Notes under the pieces: generated by a model
Told to the model about the DNA's origin: nothing
Database searches by the model: none
The model's input: the letters and a program-made list of their open reading frames with translations, nothing else
Shown: positions 1 through 9,488 of the stretch, piece after piece
Position numbering within the stretch: position 1 is the stretch's first letter
Layout of the letters: every line of letters starts with the position of its first letter
Made by a program: the position numbers and the translations under genes
Assembly (NCBI GenBank): GCA_002449845.1
Contig: DJXW01000043.1
Coordinates: forward strand, 1 to 20,674
Reading direction: 5' to 3'
DNA from: Prevotella sp. UBA6994
GTDB lineage: Bacteria; Bacteroidota; Bacteroidia; Bacteroidales; Bacteroidaceae
DNA length: 20,674 nt

Positions 1-381
<381 letters not shown>

Positions 382-576
382 TATATATAATTTCAGTTGT
401 CTTCCCGGCCCCGTCCTGTTCGCGGCACCGGAAAAATCCAGTGCCCAAAATAGTAAACTTTCAAGAAATCGACTCCTCCGCTCAACGCGGAAGGAGACCC
501 TCTCGTACTACCTCTCCTGTCTCATGTAATCTTCTCAAAGAACTCGCTCGCTGAGGTTGAACCTCGAAAGCGGATG
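382..576 (-). other. rRNA operon leader (pre-16S)
   Basis: Transcribed leader between the rrn promoter and 16S, read on the minus strand. It carries a short near-palindrome (GAGGTTCAACCTC, 553-565) just after the predicted start of transcription. GTTCTTTGAG (534-543) is plausible as a boxA-like antitermination element. A GC-rich imperfect stem round 473-495 could form part of the RNase III processing region. Only the hairpins are directly visible; the boxA and processing roles are inferred from position. Confidence 0.55.
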
Positions 577-608
577 CAAAGGTACATACTTTACACAGAA
601 CAACCAAA
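577..608 (-). promoter_or_regulatory. Bacteroidota-type promoter of the rRNA operon
   Basis: On the minus strand TTTG (605-608) is followed after 20 nt by TACCTTTG (577-584). This matches the Bacteroidota sigma-ABfr consensus TTTG-N19/21-TAnnTTTG exactly. It lies about 200 nt upstream of 16S, a normal distance for an rrn promoter. Confidence 0.75.
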
Positions 609-795
609 CTTTTACAAGACTTTTTTCAATAAACATGCAAAGTTTTCGACTTTCTAAACAAAATAATACAAAATAAAGGGGAAAACAGGGTATTTTCTAT
701 CGAAAACAACCCTATTTTCGTGTTTTGGCACATTCATCATTAAATCCCCATCAAAAGTGATTCCCAAAAGTTTTTTATTAAAGAAACCGATAGTC
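609..795. other. AT-rich divergent intergenic region
   Basis: Spacer between the rrn promoter and the region upstream of the large helicase gene. No gene is visible. An imperfect stem round 687-712 (AGGGT/ACCCT arms) is the only structure noticed. Confidence 0.5.
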
Positions 796-850
796 ACTAT
801 ATATAAAACCGATGGTTTCATAGCATGTTACCACTGGTTTTATATATAGT
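796..850. repeat. 15-bp perfect inverted repeat upstream of the helicase gene
   Basis: ACTATATATAAAACC (796-810) and its exact reverse complement (836-850) flank a 25-nt loop. The loop holds ATAGCATGTTAC (820-831), whose reverse complement recurs at 19655-19666 in the tandem palindrome array at the far end of the window. It could be an operator, a cruciform or a small repeat element. No T-run follows, so a terminator is unlikely. Confidence 0.7.
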
Positions 851-929
851 AACTTTTCATTTCTGCCAGAAAAAGCGTTCATAACACAATTATTTCCGCA
901 TCAAAGTAGGCATTCCAAAAAAATTATCG

Positions 930-937
930 TATCTTTG
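930..937 (+). promoter_or_regulatory. candidate -7 element of the helicase operon
   Basis: TATCTTTG matches TAnnTTTG and lies 34 nt before the ATG at 971. No clear TTTG is found at the usual distance upstream, so this is a half-match only. Confidence 0.4.
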
Positions 938-970
938 TAGTCAATAAATACACATTATATATAATATAAG

Positions 971-3900
971 ATGGACGAGAAAAACTTAAAGGTGGAATAT
1001 CTCCCCTGTTTGAATTACGCCATGGCACTCAATGGTCGCAAGTGCATGGAATATTGTGAGCTTTTCAACGACAGTTCAGAAGATTGGCACCAATTAAAGG
1101 TGATTGTCACTGGAGAAATGATACAAGAAGCCGAAGTGGCAATAGACATCATCCCAGCCAAACAAACCATTAGAGTCACAGACATCCAAGTGATGCCCGA
1201 CATAGATAAGTTACGAGAATTAACCGAAAGCGTAGATACAAAATTCCAGATAGTGGTACAGGAGAACGGTTCAGAAGTGTTGAGTAAGGACTATCCCCTG
1301 CGCCTATTAGCTTTCGATGAATGGCCAGGCATTGGACTGGCTCCCGAAATATTAGCTGCATTTGTCACACCCAATGCCCAAGAGATTTCAAGGGTAAAGG
1401 TTCATGCAGCCCAATTCTTAGAGAAGTTGACCGGCTCCTCCGCCTTAGACGAATACCAGACACAAGACCCCAACCGTGTACGGGCTCAGGTGGCAAGCAT
1501 CTACGAAGCGTTGAGAAGTGAGCAACTCATTTACTCCGCCCCACCCGCCAGTTATGAGAAAAACGGTCAACGAGTGCGTTTGGTCGATAAAGTCATATCT
1601 GAGAAATTAGGCACCTGCTTAGATTTGTCACTATTGTTTGCCTCCTGCTTAGAGGGTTGTGGTCTTCATCCCATCCTCGTTCTCCAACAAGGACACATGT
1701 ACATTGGCTGCTGGCTGGTTGACAAATACTATTACCAAACCGTATGCGATGACATGTCGCTTCTCTCCAAGAGCATTGCCGATGGCATTAGCGAGATGGT
1801 ATTGGTAGAAGCCACAGACATCGCCTCGTCTGGAAAGGTGAGTTTCGAGGAAGCCGTTGACCATGCAGTTCACCACATCGTTGCCGAAGAAAACAAGTTT
1901 GTTCTTTTCTGCGACATTCACCGTTGCCGCTTAGAGGGAATCCGCCCCTTGCCAGTTCGCATCAATGGAGAATGGCAATTGGAAGGAGTCAGTCATTCTA
2001 ACGACACCCAATCCATCAAGGAGATGCAAGTGAAGAACGTCCATCTTCAACCAACAGAAGAAAAACTTACGCGGCAGCAGATCTGGGAACGTAAGCTTTT
2101 GGACTTCTCTCTTCGCAACAACCTCATCAACATTCGCATAGGCAAGAAAGTAATCCCCTTCGTATCTTTCAACATAGAAGAACTGGAAGACCATTTAAAC
2201 GATGGCAGCGATTACCACATCATGCCCAATCCAGCCAAGAAAAAATTAGAGCCCAACGAATATGGTGTTTACGACTCGCGAAAGTATAAGATAGAACTCG
2301 AAAACATAGTGTCTGAAGACCTCAAACATGATAAGCTCTGCTCATATCTCACCGAGGAAGAGCTCAAGACCTTCACCAAAAACCTTTTCCGCGATTCCCG
2401 AACGGCTCTTGAAGAAAACGGAGCCAACTCCCTATTTCTCGTCTTGGGCTTGTTGAAATGGTATGAAAACGAAAAGAGCGTTCGTCCCCGTTATGCTCCC
2501 CTCTTGCTGATGCCCGTAGATATCATTCGTAAGAGCGGCAACAACTATGTCATTCGCAAGCGAGATGAAGACATGACGTTTAACACCACGCTCATTGAAA
2601 TGCTCAAGCAACAGCACGACATTCAACTGACCGGTCTTTCGCCACTTCCAGAAGATGAACACGGAACAGACGTACGTCAGGTATTTTCCATCGTACGCAG
2701 CCATCTTGCCAACCATCCCAAATGGGATATCATCGAGGAATCAATGTTGGGACTGTTCTCGTTCAATAAATTCGTGATGTGGAACGACATTCACAACAAT
2801 GCCGACAAGATGCGCAAAAACACCATCATCGAGAGCTTGATGCAGAAACACTGGACTGGCGGAGACACCACACCATCTACCAATGCCCGAAAGCTCGACC
2901 AAGAGATAGAGCCACACGAATACGCCATTCCCGTTGACGTTGACTCCTCACAGATGGAAGCGGTGGTAGAATCAGGCGAAGGCAGGAGCTTCATCCTTTA
3001 CGGTCCTCCGGGAAGTGGCAAGAGCCAAACCATCACCAACATGATAGCCAATGCCCTTTACCACGGCAAACGAGTGCTATTTGTAGCCGAGAAGATGGCA
3101 GCATTGTCTGTTGTGCAAAAGCGACTGGCAAAGATAGGATTAGCCCCCTTCTGCTTAGAGATGCATTCCAACAAGTTGACGAAGACACACCTACTCCATC
3201 AACTACAAACCACCCTTGAGCTCACACGCATCAAGGAACCCGAACAATACGAAGCCACTTCACGGGAATTGTACCGCCAACGACAAAATCTCATTGGCTA
3301 TATGGACAAGTTGCACCGTAAGCATTCCACGGGTTTATCACTTTACGATTGCATCACCCGCTACGAGGCTATCAAGGGCGAAGCCATCCCACCATCAGGA
3401 CATTTCCTCAATGGCATAGACGAAGCCAAGTTGAAAGATGCTGCCGAGAAGATAGCCACACTCGACACCGTATTCAGCATTACGGGACAACCCTCTCAAC
3501 ATCCCTTACAGGGTCTGAACATCTACGAAGCCTCTCAGCAAACCCAAGAAGAGTTGACTACCCGACTCCAACAAATGTCGGCACAGATACAAGCAGCCGA
3601 CCAACTCATCACCCAACTCAATGAACATGCTGGATACAAGCAGCCCCATTCAGTGGATGGTGCCAAATGGGTACTGAATTTCGCAGAGTCGCAGGAATCA
3701 CTCACCCAGAAATACACGTCGGGCATCCTGTCGCAAGACCCAGCGCAACTGCGCAACCAATGGGAAGAAATATGCAGTAAATGGGTGGTTTCTAAATTCT
3801 TTGCCAAGAAATCATTCATGAGCTCATTGAAGTCATTCAAGAGCGACATCTCAGAAGACGACATACAACCCATGATCAGTCAGTTGGAGAAGTATAAGCT

Positions 3901-6433
3901 ACAACTGAAAGAAGCGGGGTTGCAGCAAGCTCCCGCCTTTGCCACTGCCCACGTCAAGGCATGTAAGGACTTGCTCTGCAACATAGAGCAACTCAAGTCA
4001 AAGGTTTCGTTCGACACCATAGACTTCCCCACCCTACTCAGGCTATTGCCTCAATGGACACAACATATTGACAAGAGTAGGAACTGGGCGCAATGGTGCA
4101 TACGCAAGAAAGAACTGGAAGAAATGCACCTTGACAAGGTTATCGGGTACATGAATCAGCACTCTATCAGCGCTACGGAAGCCTCACAAGCCATGCTGAA
4201 AGGAGTTTACCAACAACTTGCCCTTCGCATCATTGACGAAGACAAGGAATTGCAGATGTTCAACGGTCTTCTCTTTGAAGACATTATCTATAAATACCGT
4301 GAGCTTGCCAAGAATTTCCAGGAGCTCACCAAGAAAATGCTCTATTGCAAGTTGGCAGCCAACGTACCGTCACAGGCACTTGAGCCATCCTCCTCATCAG
4401 AACTTGGCATTTTAAAACGCTATATCTCTTCCAACGGTCGCGGTGCTACCATCCGCCACATCATGGACCAGATACCCACCTTGCTACCCAAGCTCTGTCC
4501 CGTGATGTTGATGAGTCCTATCTCAGTGGCGCAATATATCGACCTCGACCAGCCACCATTCGACATTGTCTGTTTCGACGAAGCCTCACAGATGCCAACG
4601 TCAGAAGCCGTAGGAGCCATTGCCCGTGGTAAGGCACTGATCTGCGTGGGCGATCCTAAGCAAATGCCACCTACCAGTTTCTTCTCGACCAATGCCGTTG
4701 ACGAGAACGAAGCAGACATCGACGACATGGAAAGCATCTTGGACGATTGCATCACGTTGTCACTCCCCGCTCGCTATCTCACATGGCACTATCGCTCACG
4801 CCATGAGAGCCTCATCGCCTTCAGCAACATGCAATATTACGATGGCAAGCTCTATACATTCCCTTCGGTGGACGACCGTGCATCAAAGGTACGTTTCATC
4901 CCCGTTGACGGAACATACGATTTCGGAAAGACACGTTCCAATCGTGCCGAAGCAGAAGCCATTGTCAAGGAAGTGGTGCGCAGGCTGAGCGATGACGAAT
5001 TGGCTCAACGCAGCATCGGTATCGTATCTTTCAGCAAGGTACAACAAAACCTCATCGAAGACTTGCTCACCGAGGAACTGTCGAAACATCCTAATTTGGA
5101 AAAGAAAGCCTACGATGTGGAAGAACCCATCTTCATCAAAAACCTGGAAAACGTACAAGGTGACGAGCGAGACGTTATCTTGTTCTCTATCGGCTATGGA
5201 CCCGACAAGACAGGTAAGGTGTCTATGAACTTTGGACCGTTAAACAATGCGGGTGGCGAGCGCAGGTTGAATGTAGCCGTTTCTCGTGCCCGTTACGAAA
5301 TGATGGTATTCTCAACGCTGAAACCAGAGCAGATAGACCTCAACCGCTCTAATGCTCGTGGTGTGGAAGGTCTCAAGCATTTCTTGGAGTTTGCGAAGAA
5401 CGGGCGACTCGCCATGACCGTAAACCAAATACAAAAAGCAGATGGCTCGTTAAACATCATCGAACCTGTTGCCAATGAGATTCGCAAACTGGGCTACGAC
5501 GTAGATACCACCGTGGGCAGGTCGCAATTCAAGGTAGATATTGCTGTTCTCAATCCCAAAGATAAAGACAAATACTTGTTGGGAATCCAATGCGACGGAA
5601 AGAACTATTACGAGACAAAGACCGAACGAGACCGTGAGATTTGTCAGCCTGGCGTACTGAAAGGATTGGGATGGAATCTGCTCCGTGTGTGGTCGGTAGA
5701 TTGGTTCATGAACAAGGAGGCTGTGATGCAACGAATCACCAAGAAGCTTGAAGAGCTAACAAATCCTTCACCTGAAAAAACACCTGTAACAGAGAAACCA
5801 GCAGAACAACCCAAACCTCAGACATTGGTTTCAAACATGCCTTTTGCCGTGACCAAAGATGAATTGATAGGTGAAATCAAGAACGAGAAACTTGTTCCTT
5901 ACGTGCGTATCAACTTATCAGGCAACCACGATGGCACACTTGAACATGTACTGAGAAGCGGAAAGTCTGTTACCAACGACATTCAGAAACTTATCGCCGG
6001 CGAGCAGCCCATCACACAGAGCCTCATCTGCAAACGCATAGCAGAGGCATACGGTGTGTCAAGGGTTACGGTCAAGTTGAAAGACTTCATTAGCAAGTTG
6101 AATATATCAGATTGCTACATCGACCCTTCCTCACCATCCGACAACCCTATATATTGGAAAGACGAAGCCAGTGCCAAGCAGTTTGTAGCCTATCGTCAAG
6201 ATGGCGACCGTGACATCAGCGATATTCCAATGCTGGAGATTATGAATGCGGTGAAATATGCCGTGGAGCAACAAGTATCCATTCCATTGGATGGTCTGAA
6301 AAAACAAGCCACGCAAATGTTAGGCTTTGCCAGAAAACTGCAAAAGGCAGACCTTGCCGTAGAAATGGCTATCGCACAACTTATAGATAATGGTGAGTTG
6401 AACGAGGAGAATGGTACGATAACCCTCAGTTGA
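971..6433 (+). CDS. Hhe-like defence protein: DUF4011 / SF1 helicase / Vsr-like nuclease / DUF3320
   Basis: 1820-residue protein. Visible parts in order: an N-terminal beta-rich region; a transglutaminase-like segment with Cys216 in GTCLDLS, His242 and Asp251; a DUF4011-like stretch from about 369 (WERKLLDFSLRNNLINIR); then SF1 helicase motifs. These are Walker A GPPGSGKSQT near 679, DEASQ at 1203, GDPKQ at 1227, QGDERD at about 1396 and VAVSRAR at 1435. A PD-(D/E)XK-like Vsr/MTES_1575 nuclease follows, with Asp1523 and Gln1540-x-Asp1542. The last ~130 residues match DUF3320 (DIPMLEIMNAV onward). This architecture corresponds to the single-gene anti-phage system reported as Hhe (DUF4011-helicase-Vsr); that role is inferred from domain order. 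It is divergent from the rRNA operon and 69 nt ahead of the next gene. Oddity: Gln replaces the usual Glu in the nuclease motif. Base composition resembles the housekeeping genes. Confidence 0.9.
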   Translation: MDEKNLKVEYLPCLNYAMALNGRKCMEYCELFNDSSEDWHQLKVIVTGEMIQEAEVAIDIIPAKQTIRVTDIQVMPDIDKLRELTESVDTKFQIVVQENGSEVLSKDYPLRLLAFDEWPGIGLAPEILAAFVTPNAQEISRVKVHAAQFLEKLTGSSALDEYQTQDPNRVRAQVASIYEALRSEQLIYSAPPASYEKNGQRVRLVDKVISEKLGTCLDLSLLFASCLEGCGLHPILVLQQGHMYIGCWLVDKYYYQTVCDDMSLLSKSIADGISEMVLVEATDIASSGKVSFEEAVDHAVHHIVAEENKFVLFCDIHRCRLEGIRPLPVRINGEWQLEGVSHSNDTQSIKEMQVKNVHLQPTEEKLTRQQIWERKLLDFSLRNNLINIRIGKKVIPFVSFNIEELEDHLNDGSDYHIMPNPAKKKLEPNEYGVYDSRKYKIELENIVSEDLKHDKLCSYLTEEELKTFTKNLFRDSRTALEENGANSLFLVLGLLKWYENEKSVRPRYAPLLLMPVDIIRKSGNNYVIRKRDEDMTFNTTLIEMLKQQHDIQLTGLSPLPEDEHGTDVRQVFSIVRSHLANHPKWDIIEESMLGLFSFNKFVMWNDIHNNADKMRKNTIIESLMQKHWTGGDTTPSTNARKLDQEIEPHEYAIPVDVDSSQMEAVVESGEGRSFILYGPPGSGKSQTITNMIANALYHGKRVLFVAEKMAALSVVQKRLAKIGLAPFCLEMHSNKLTKTHLLHQLQTTLELTRIKEPEQYEATSRELYRQRQNLIGYMDKLHRKHSTGLSLYDCITRYEAIKGEAIPPSGHFLNGIDEAKLKDAAEKIATLDTVFSITGQPSQHPLQGLNIYEASQQTQEELTTRLQQMSAQIQAADQLITQLNEHAGYKQPHSVDGAKWVLNFAESQESLTQKYTSGILSQDPAQLRNQWEEICSKWVVSKFFAKKSFMSSLKSFKSDISEDDIQPMISQLEKYKLQLKEAGLQQAPAFATAHVKACKDLLCNIEQLKSKVSFDTIDFPTLLRLLPQWTQHIDKSRNWAQWCIRKKELEEMHLDKVIGYMNQHSISATEASQAMLKGVYQQLALRIIDEDKELQMFNGLLFEDIIYKYRELAKNFQELTKKMLYCKLAANVPSQALEPSSSSELGILKRYISSNGRGATIRHIMDQIPTLLPKLCPVMLMSPISVAQYIDLDQPPFDIVCFDEASQMPTSEAVGAIARGKALICVGDPKQMPPTSFFSTNAVDENEADIDDMESILDDCITLSLPARYLTWHYRSRHESLIAFSNMQYYDGKLYTFPSVDDRASKVRFIPVDGTYDFGKTRSNRAEAEAIVKEVVRRLSDDELAQRSIGIVSFSKVQQNLIEDLLTEELSKHPNLEKKAYDVEEPIFIKNLENVQGDERDVILFSIGYGPDKTGKVSMNFGPLNNAGGERRLNVAVSRARYEMMVFSTLKPEQIDLNRSNARGVEGLKHFLEFAKNGRLAMTVNQIQKADGSLNIIEPVANEIRKLGYDVDTTVGRSQFKVDIAVLNPKDKDKYLLGIQCDGKNYYETKTERDREICQPGVLKGLGWNLLRVWSVDWFMNKEAVMQRITKKLEELTNPSPEKTPVTEKPAEQPKPQTLVSNMPFAVTKDELIGEIKNEKLVPYVRINLSGNHDGTLEHVLRSGKSVTNDIQKLIAGEQPITQSLICKRIAEAYGVSRVTVKLKDFISKLNISDCYIDPSSPSDNPIYWKDEASAKQFVAYRQDGDRDISDIPMLEIMNAVKYAVEQQVSIPLDGLKKQATQMLGFARKLQKADLAVEMAIAQLIDNGELNEENGTITLS

Positions 6434-6453
6434 ATGATAGCTTTGGCTCAACG

Positions 6454-6471
6454 TTCCTGACTTATCAGGAA
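6454..6471 (+). promoter_or_regulatory. hairpin between helicase and DUF4236 genes
   Basis: TTCCTGA-CTTA-TCAGGAA forms a 7-bp perfect stem with a 4-nt loop and no following T-run. It may stabilise or process a shared transcript. A TAGCTTTG (6438-6445) just before it fits TAnnTTTG, so a secondary promoter for the downstream genes is possible, without a clear upstream box. Confidence 0.4.
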
Positions 6472-6502
6472 GTTAATAGTGCTCTCCACATAAATAACAG
6501 AT

Positions 6503-7834
6503 ATGGCATTTAAAAAAAGAAAGAAAATAGCAAAAGGAATGCACTTGAATCTTTCAGGTAGCGGTATTGGATTTAGTTATAGATTATTTCCTGGTTTGTC
6601 ATTTAGCATAAACAAGGGTGGTGTGTATTGTAATACGAGTATCCCAGGGACTGGATTCTATTCACGAAATAAAGTAATGGGAACTAACGACAATCAAAAG
6701 GCTATTCCATCAGATATTGCATCCATTTCTTCGAAGAACACACCATCAAGAAGTTCTATAATAGAGGTTGCTGTTGATGTTCAAGCTAAAAATGATGGTA
6801 GTTTCACCTACAAATTATACGACTTGGATGGTAATGAGAATAAAAGTCTCATAGTTGAATCTAGAGTTACTGCTAGTCGCCAATTTAAAGAAATAGTTGT
6901 GAACACTATCAATGATTGCACAAATGAACTAACCGATATACATAAATTAACGTCACGACCATTAACTGCAATCGACATGGAAAAGAAAGTTGAAGAGGTT
7001 AAGCCTGTTGACATTGTGCCTAAAACATACGATTCTGAAAAGCCCACATATGAATCCGTTAAGAAAAAACTAATGACTGAAGCAAAAAAAGAGATAAGAT
7101 CCTTGTTCTTTTGGACTAATAGTAACAAGAGAGAAGCTTATGTCTCAAAAATGCTTGAGCCTACATTTAAGACAGAATTATCGAAATGGGAATCAGCGAA
7201 AAATGACTTTGACCAAAAGCAAAAAGAAATTGTAAATAATGCTAAATTAGAATATGAAAATGCCCAAAAAACATTTGAAGGTTTTATAAATGGGGATGAG
7301 AACTATATCAATGATTCTATCGACAATCTTCTTGCCTGTCTAAAAGTTCCATTTGACTTTTCCATAAACTATGAGTATTTGCCAACAAATAAAATCTTAA
7401 GAATCCAACTTGACCTTCCAGAAATTGAAGATTTCCCGAAGAAGAAAGCATCACTTCTTGCTACAGAAGAAATGTCAATTAAAGACAAGGGAAAAATAGA
7501 ACTTAATAGGGATTATGCAACAAGTGTTTGTGGGATGGCTTTCTTTTTTAGTGGTATGATGTTTAATATTTCTCTTAATATTCGAGCCATTGAAATATCA
7601 GCATATACTCAGCGTATAAATAAAGCAACGGGCTTTGAAGAAGATAGTTACATATATTCTGTTATCTTCAATCGGTGGCATTTTGCAAGAATTAATTATG
7701 GAGCAATAGACCCCATCTTAGCACTCAAAGCACAGCCCAACAAATCAAAGATACTTAAATCATTCGAAATGAGAGAGATTGTCCCTTTCTCAGAAGAGGA
7801 AATAATTGACATTGTAAATAACTGTTCTTTGTAA
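6503..7834 (+). CDS. DUF4236 domain protein
   Basis: 443 residues. The first ~58 match the DUF4236 pattern (basic start, HLNLSGSGIGFSYR, glycine-rich strand turns, NTSIPGTGFYSR). The family has no established function that I can name. Residues about 170-260 are highly charged and probably helical or coiled coil (KKKLMTEAKKEIRSL; DFDQKQKEIVNNAKLEYENAQK). The C-terminal ~180 residues are a mixed region I do not recognise. No signal peptide or obvious membrane segment is seen, apart from a mildly hydrophobic stretch (SVCGMAFFFSGMMFN). It lies 69 nt after the helicase gene and 80 nt before the channel gene, all on one strand, so co-transcription is plausible. The gene is clearly more AT-rich than the helicase or the downstream metabolic genes, suggesting a separate, recent acquisition. 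Confidence 0.8.
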   Translation: MAFKKRKKIAKGMHLNLSGSGIGFSYRLFPGLSFSINKGGVYCNTSIPGTGFYSRNKVMGTNDNQKAIPSDIASISSKNTPSRSSIIEVAVDVQAKNDGSFTYKLYDLDGNENKSLIVESRVTASRQFKEIVVNTINDCTNELTDIHKLTSRPLTAIDMEKKVEEVKPVDIVPKTYDSEKPTYESVKKKLMTEAKKEIRSLFFWTNSNKREAYVSKMLEPTFKTELSKWESAKNDFDQKQKEIVNNAKLEYENAQKTFEGFINGDENYINDSIDNLLACLKVPFDFSINYEYLPTNKILRIQLDLPEIEDFPKKKASLLATEEMSIKDKGKIELNRDYATSVCGMAFFFSGMMFNISLNIRAIEISAYTQRINKATGFEEDSYIYSVIFNRWHFARINYGAIDPILALKAQPNKSKILKSFEMREIVPFSEEEIIDIVNNCSL

Positions 7835-7914
7835 AGAGAAAACAATTGAAGAAAAGATTACGATGAAAACCTTAAGTACCTTTAAGAGATAGTATACTTA
7901 GAAATTATTAAGAA

Positions 7915-8670
7915 ATGAAAAGAATGCTTGAAAAGATAAATAATATCATAGAGCCAAACAAGGAAAGCAAAATCTCACAGATTTATGATTGTATTATGCT
8001 AATAGCTATCATTACTGGCGTGCTTCCATTAATGTTCCGAACACAATACAAACTATTTTGGTATTTTGACATCATATCATGTTTATGCTTTGTAGTTGAT
8101 TATATTTTAAGATGGGTAACGTGTGGCTTACGTTCTAATAAGAAAAATTGGTTCGCATATGTAATCTATCCGTTTACTCCTATGGCGATTATTGATTTAC
8201 TCTCAATACTACCAACTATCAATCTTATATCTCCTACCTTTAAAGTAGCACGTGTCTCTCGATTATTGAAAATACTACGAGTTGTAAAGGTTGTTCGCTA
8301 CTTTGAATCATTAGAGATTATTCTTTCAGTGATAAGAAAACAGAGAAAGATTTTATACACCGTACTTTCATTGGCTTTGTTCTATACTTTTATAACAGCA
8401 ATGATAATGTTTAATGCGGAAGAAGATATAAACCCAGAAACAGGAAAGTATTTGTTTGATGATTTCTTTGATGCATTCTATTGGGCAGCATGTACTTTAA
8501 CGACCGTTGGCTACGGTGACTTATATCCTATTTCTGATACAGGAAGAATCATCAGTATAATATCTTCACTCGTAGGGATAGCAATCATTGCACTCCCATC
8601 TGGTGTAATTACTGCTGGGTATTTAGATGAATTAAGAGACCGAAAGAAAAGTAAAACAAATACACAATAA
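7915..8670 (+). CDS. voltage-gated-type potassium channel (six TM segments, one pore)
   Basis: 251-residue membrane protein of the 6TM Kv/KvAP type that should conduct K+ across the inner membrane. The selectivity filter TTVGYGD is at 196-202. The S4 segment has seven basic residues, one at every third position (K110, R113, R116, K119, R122, K125, R128), the hallmark of an intact voltage sensor. S1 lies about 22-40, S2 about 48-68, S3 about 84-103, S5 about 145-166 and S6 about 210-236. The C-terminus is short and charged, with no RCK or cyclic-nucleotide domain, so gating is probably by voltage alone. It is AT-rich like the DUF4236 gene and is the last of three co-oriented genes after the Hhe-like protein. 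A role as a membrane effector or accessory of the defence operon is an inference from context; an ordinary K+ transport role is the alternative. Confidence 0.92.
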   Translation: MKRMLEKINNIIEPNKESKISQIYDCIMLIAIITGVLPLMFRTQYKLFWYFDIISCLCFVVDYILRWVTCGLRSNKKNWFAYVIYPFTPMAIIDLLSILPTINLISPTFKVARVSRLLKILRVVKVVRYFESLEIILSVIRKQRKILYTVLSLALFYTFITAMIMFNAEEDINPETGKYLFDDFFDAFYWAACTLTTVGYGDLYPISDTGRIISIISSLVGIAIIALPSGVITAGYLDELRDRKKSKTNTQ

Positions 8671-9051
8671 TAAACTACATAAGTTTTCATATTGACAAAT
8701 TATTTATATCTAAATAAGGAGGTTATATAATTCTTCATGGTTGACATTCAGTAGGCTTTTTTATATTGAATAACATCGCATCAATACGAGTGATACAGAA
8801 AAGTGATTTCAAACATAAAGACACCAAATAGAATAGAGTCATAAAAGATGGCAAGGTTTATAATCTATTTATATATGTGTTGACAAAAGAATCATACGAA
8901 GAAAAGCTTTGAGAACTCTGCCATGATAAGGTTTTGTACTTACATCGCGCTTTGCTTTCGTCTCAACTTATTCATGATTAGAAATGAGTTGCATGAGGAT
9001 TGAGATTTGAGGTTATAATCTTTATTATAATAGAAATGAGTTACAACCTCC
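8671..9051. other. gene-free AT-rich region
   Basis: No credible coding region and no T-tailed terminator after the channel gene. The only structure is the inverted repeat at 9000-9059. TAGAAATGAGTT occurs twice as a direct repeat, near 8980 and near 9031. Confidence 0.6.
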
Positions 9052-9059
9052 AATCTCAA
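9000..9059. repeat. 15-bp inverted repeat
   Basis: TTGAGATTTGAGGTT (9000-9014) pairs with AACCTCCAATCTCAA (9045-9059) with one mismatch and a 30-nt loop. The left arm is itself made of iterated GAG-rich units. The right arm overlaps the start of element copy A. Confidence 0.65.
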
Positions 9060-9412
9060 AACTGAAATTAAATCCCCTTAATGTGATTCAGCCTTCACAG
9101 GCAATGATAGACAATGAATCGACCGAGAACTTCAATTCTGCTCCACGTTCGCTAGACTCAGATCTGCCCTTCTGAGCGAGGTGGTGGAGGATGTGGAGGA
9201 TAGAATAGTAACTTGCGCATAAAGGAAAAAATATTTAGTTCGGGGGTAAATAATTTCCTATAGAGAAAGTTGCAAAACTTACCTTCACTTCCTTCATCGT
9301 TGAAACGTTGTATTTATTTGCGCCTCGCAAATGATACTCCTAGACAGCGTAAACGATACATTAGACATCAAAAACTATATGTTTATGAGTTCCTAATTTT
9401 CTGACAGTTAGA
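9052..9412 (+). repeat. structured element, copy A
   Basis: About 361 bp, clearly homologous along its length to 10004-10364. Shared blocks include AATCTCA at the start, GATTCAGCCT, GCAATGATAGACAA, CTGCTCCACGTT, CTGCCCTTCTGA, AAAGTTGCAAAAC, GACAGCGTAAACGATA, TATGTTTATGAGTTCC and CTGACAGTTAGA at the end. The centre is a long hairpin: 9183-9203 pairs with 9278-9298 (15 Watson-Crick, 3 G-U and 3 mismatches over 21 positions), enclosing further stems. A roughly 22-bp direct repeat (9328-9349, 9350-9369; GATAC...TAGACA) follows. There is no open reading frame of note. It may be a structured RNA or a MITE-like element. Confidence 0.75.
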
Positions 9413-9455
9413 TTTCGTCGAATTCACGTTAATTAGACGTATGTTCGATGTAAAG

Positions 9456-9488
9456 ATTATGCAATTTGCATAATGCATTTTGCATAAT
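9456..9488. repeat. TTTGCATAAT short repeats with dyad
   Basis: TTTGCATAAT occurs at 9465-9474 and 9479-9488. ATTATGCA at 9456-9463 is the inverse of TGCATAAT. They form a compact cluster of one inverted and two direct copies, the look of a protein-binding site. Function is unknown. Confidence 0.5.
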
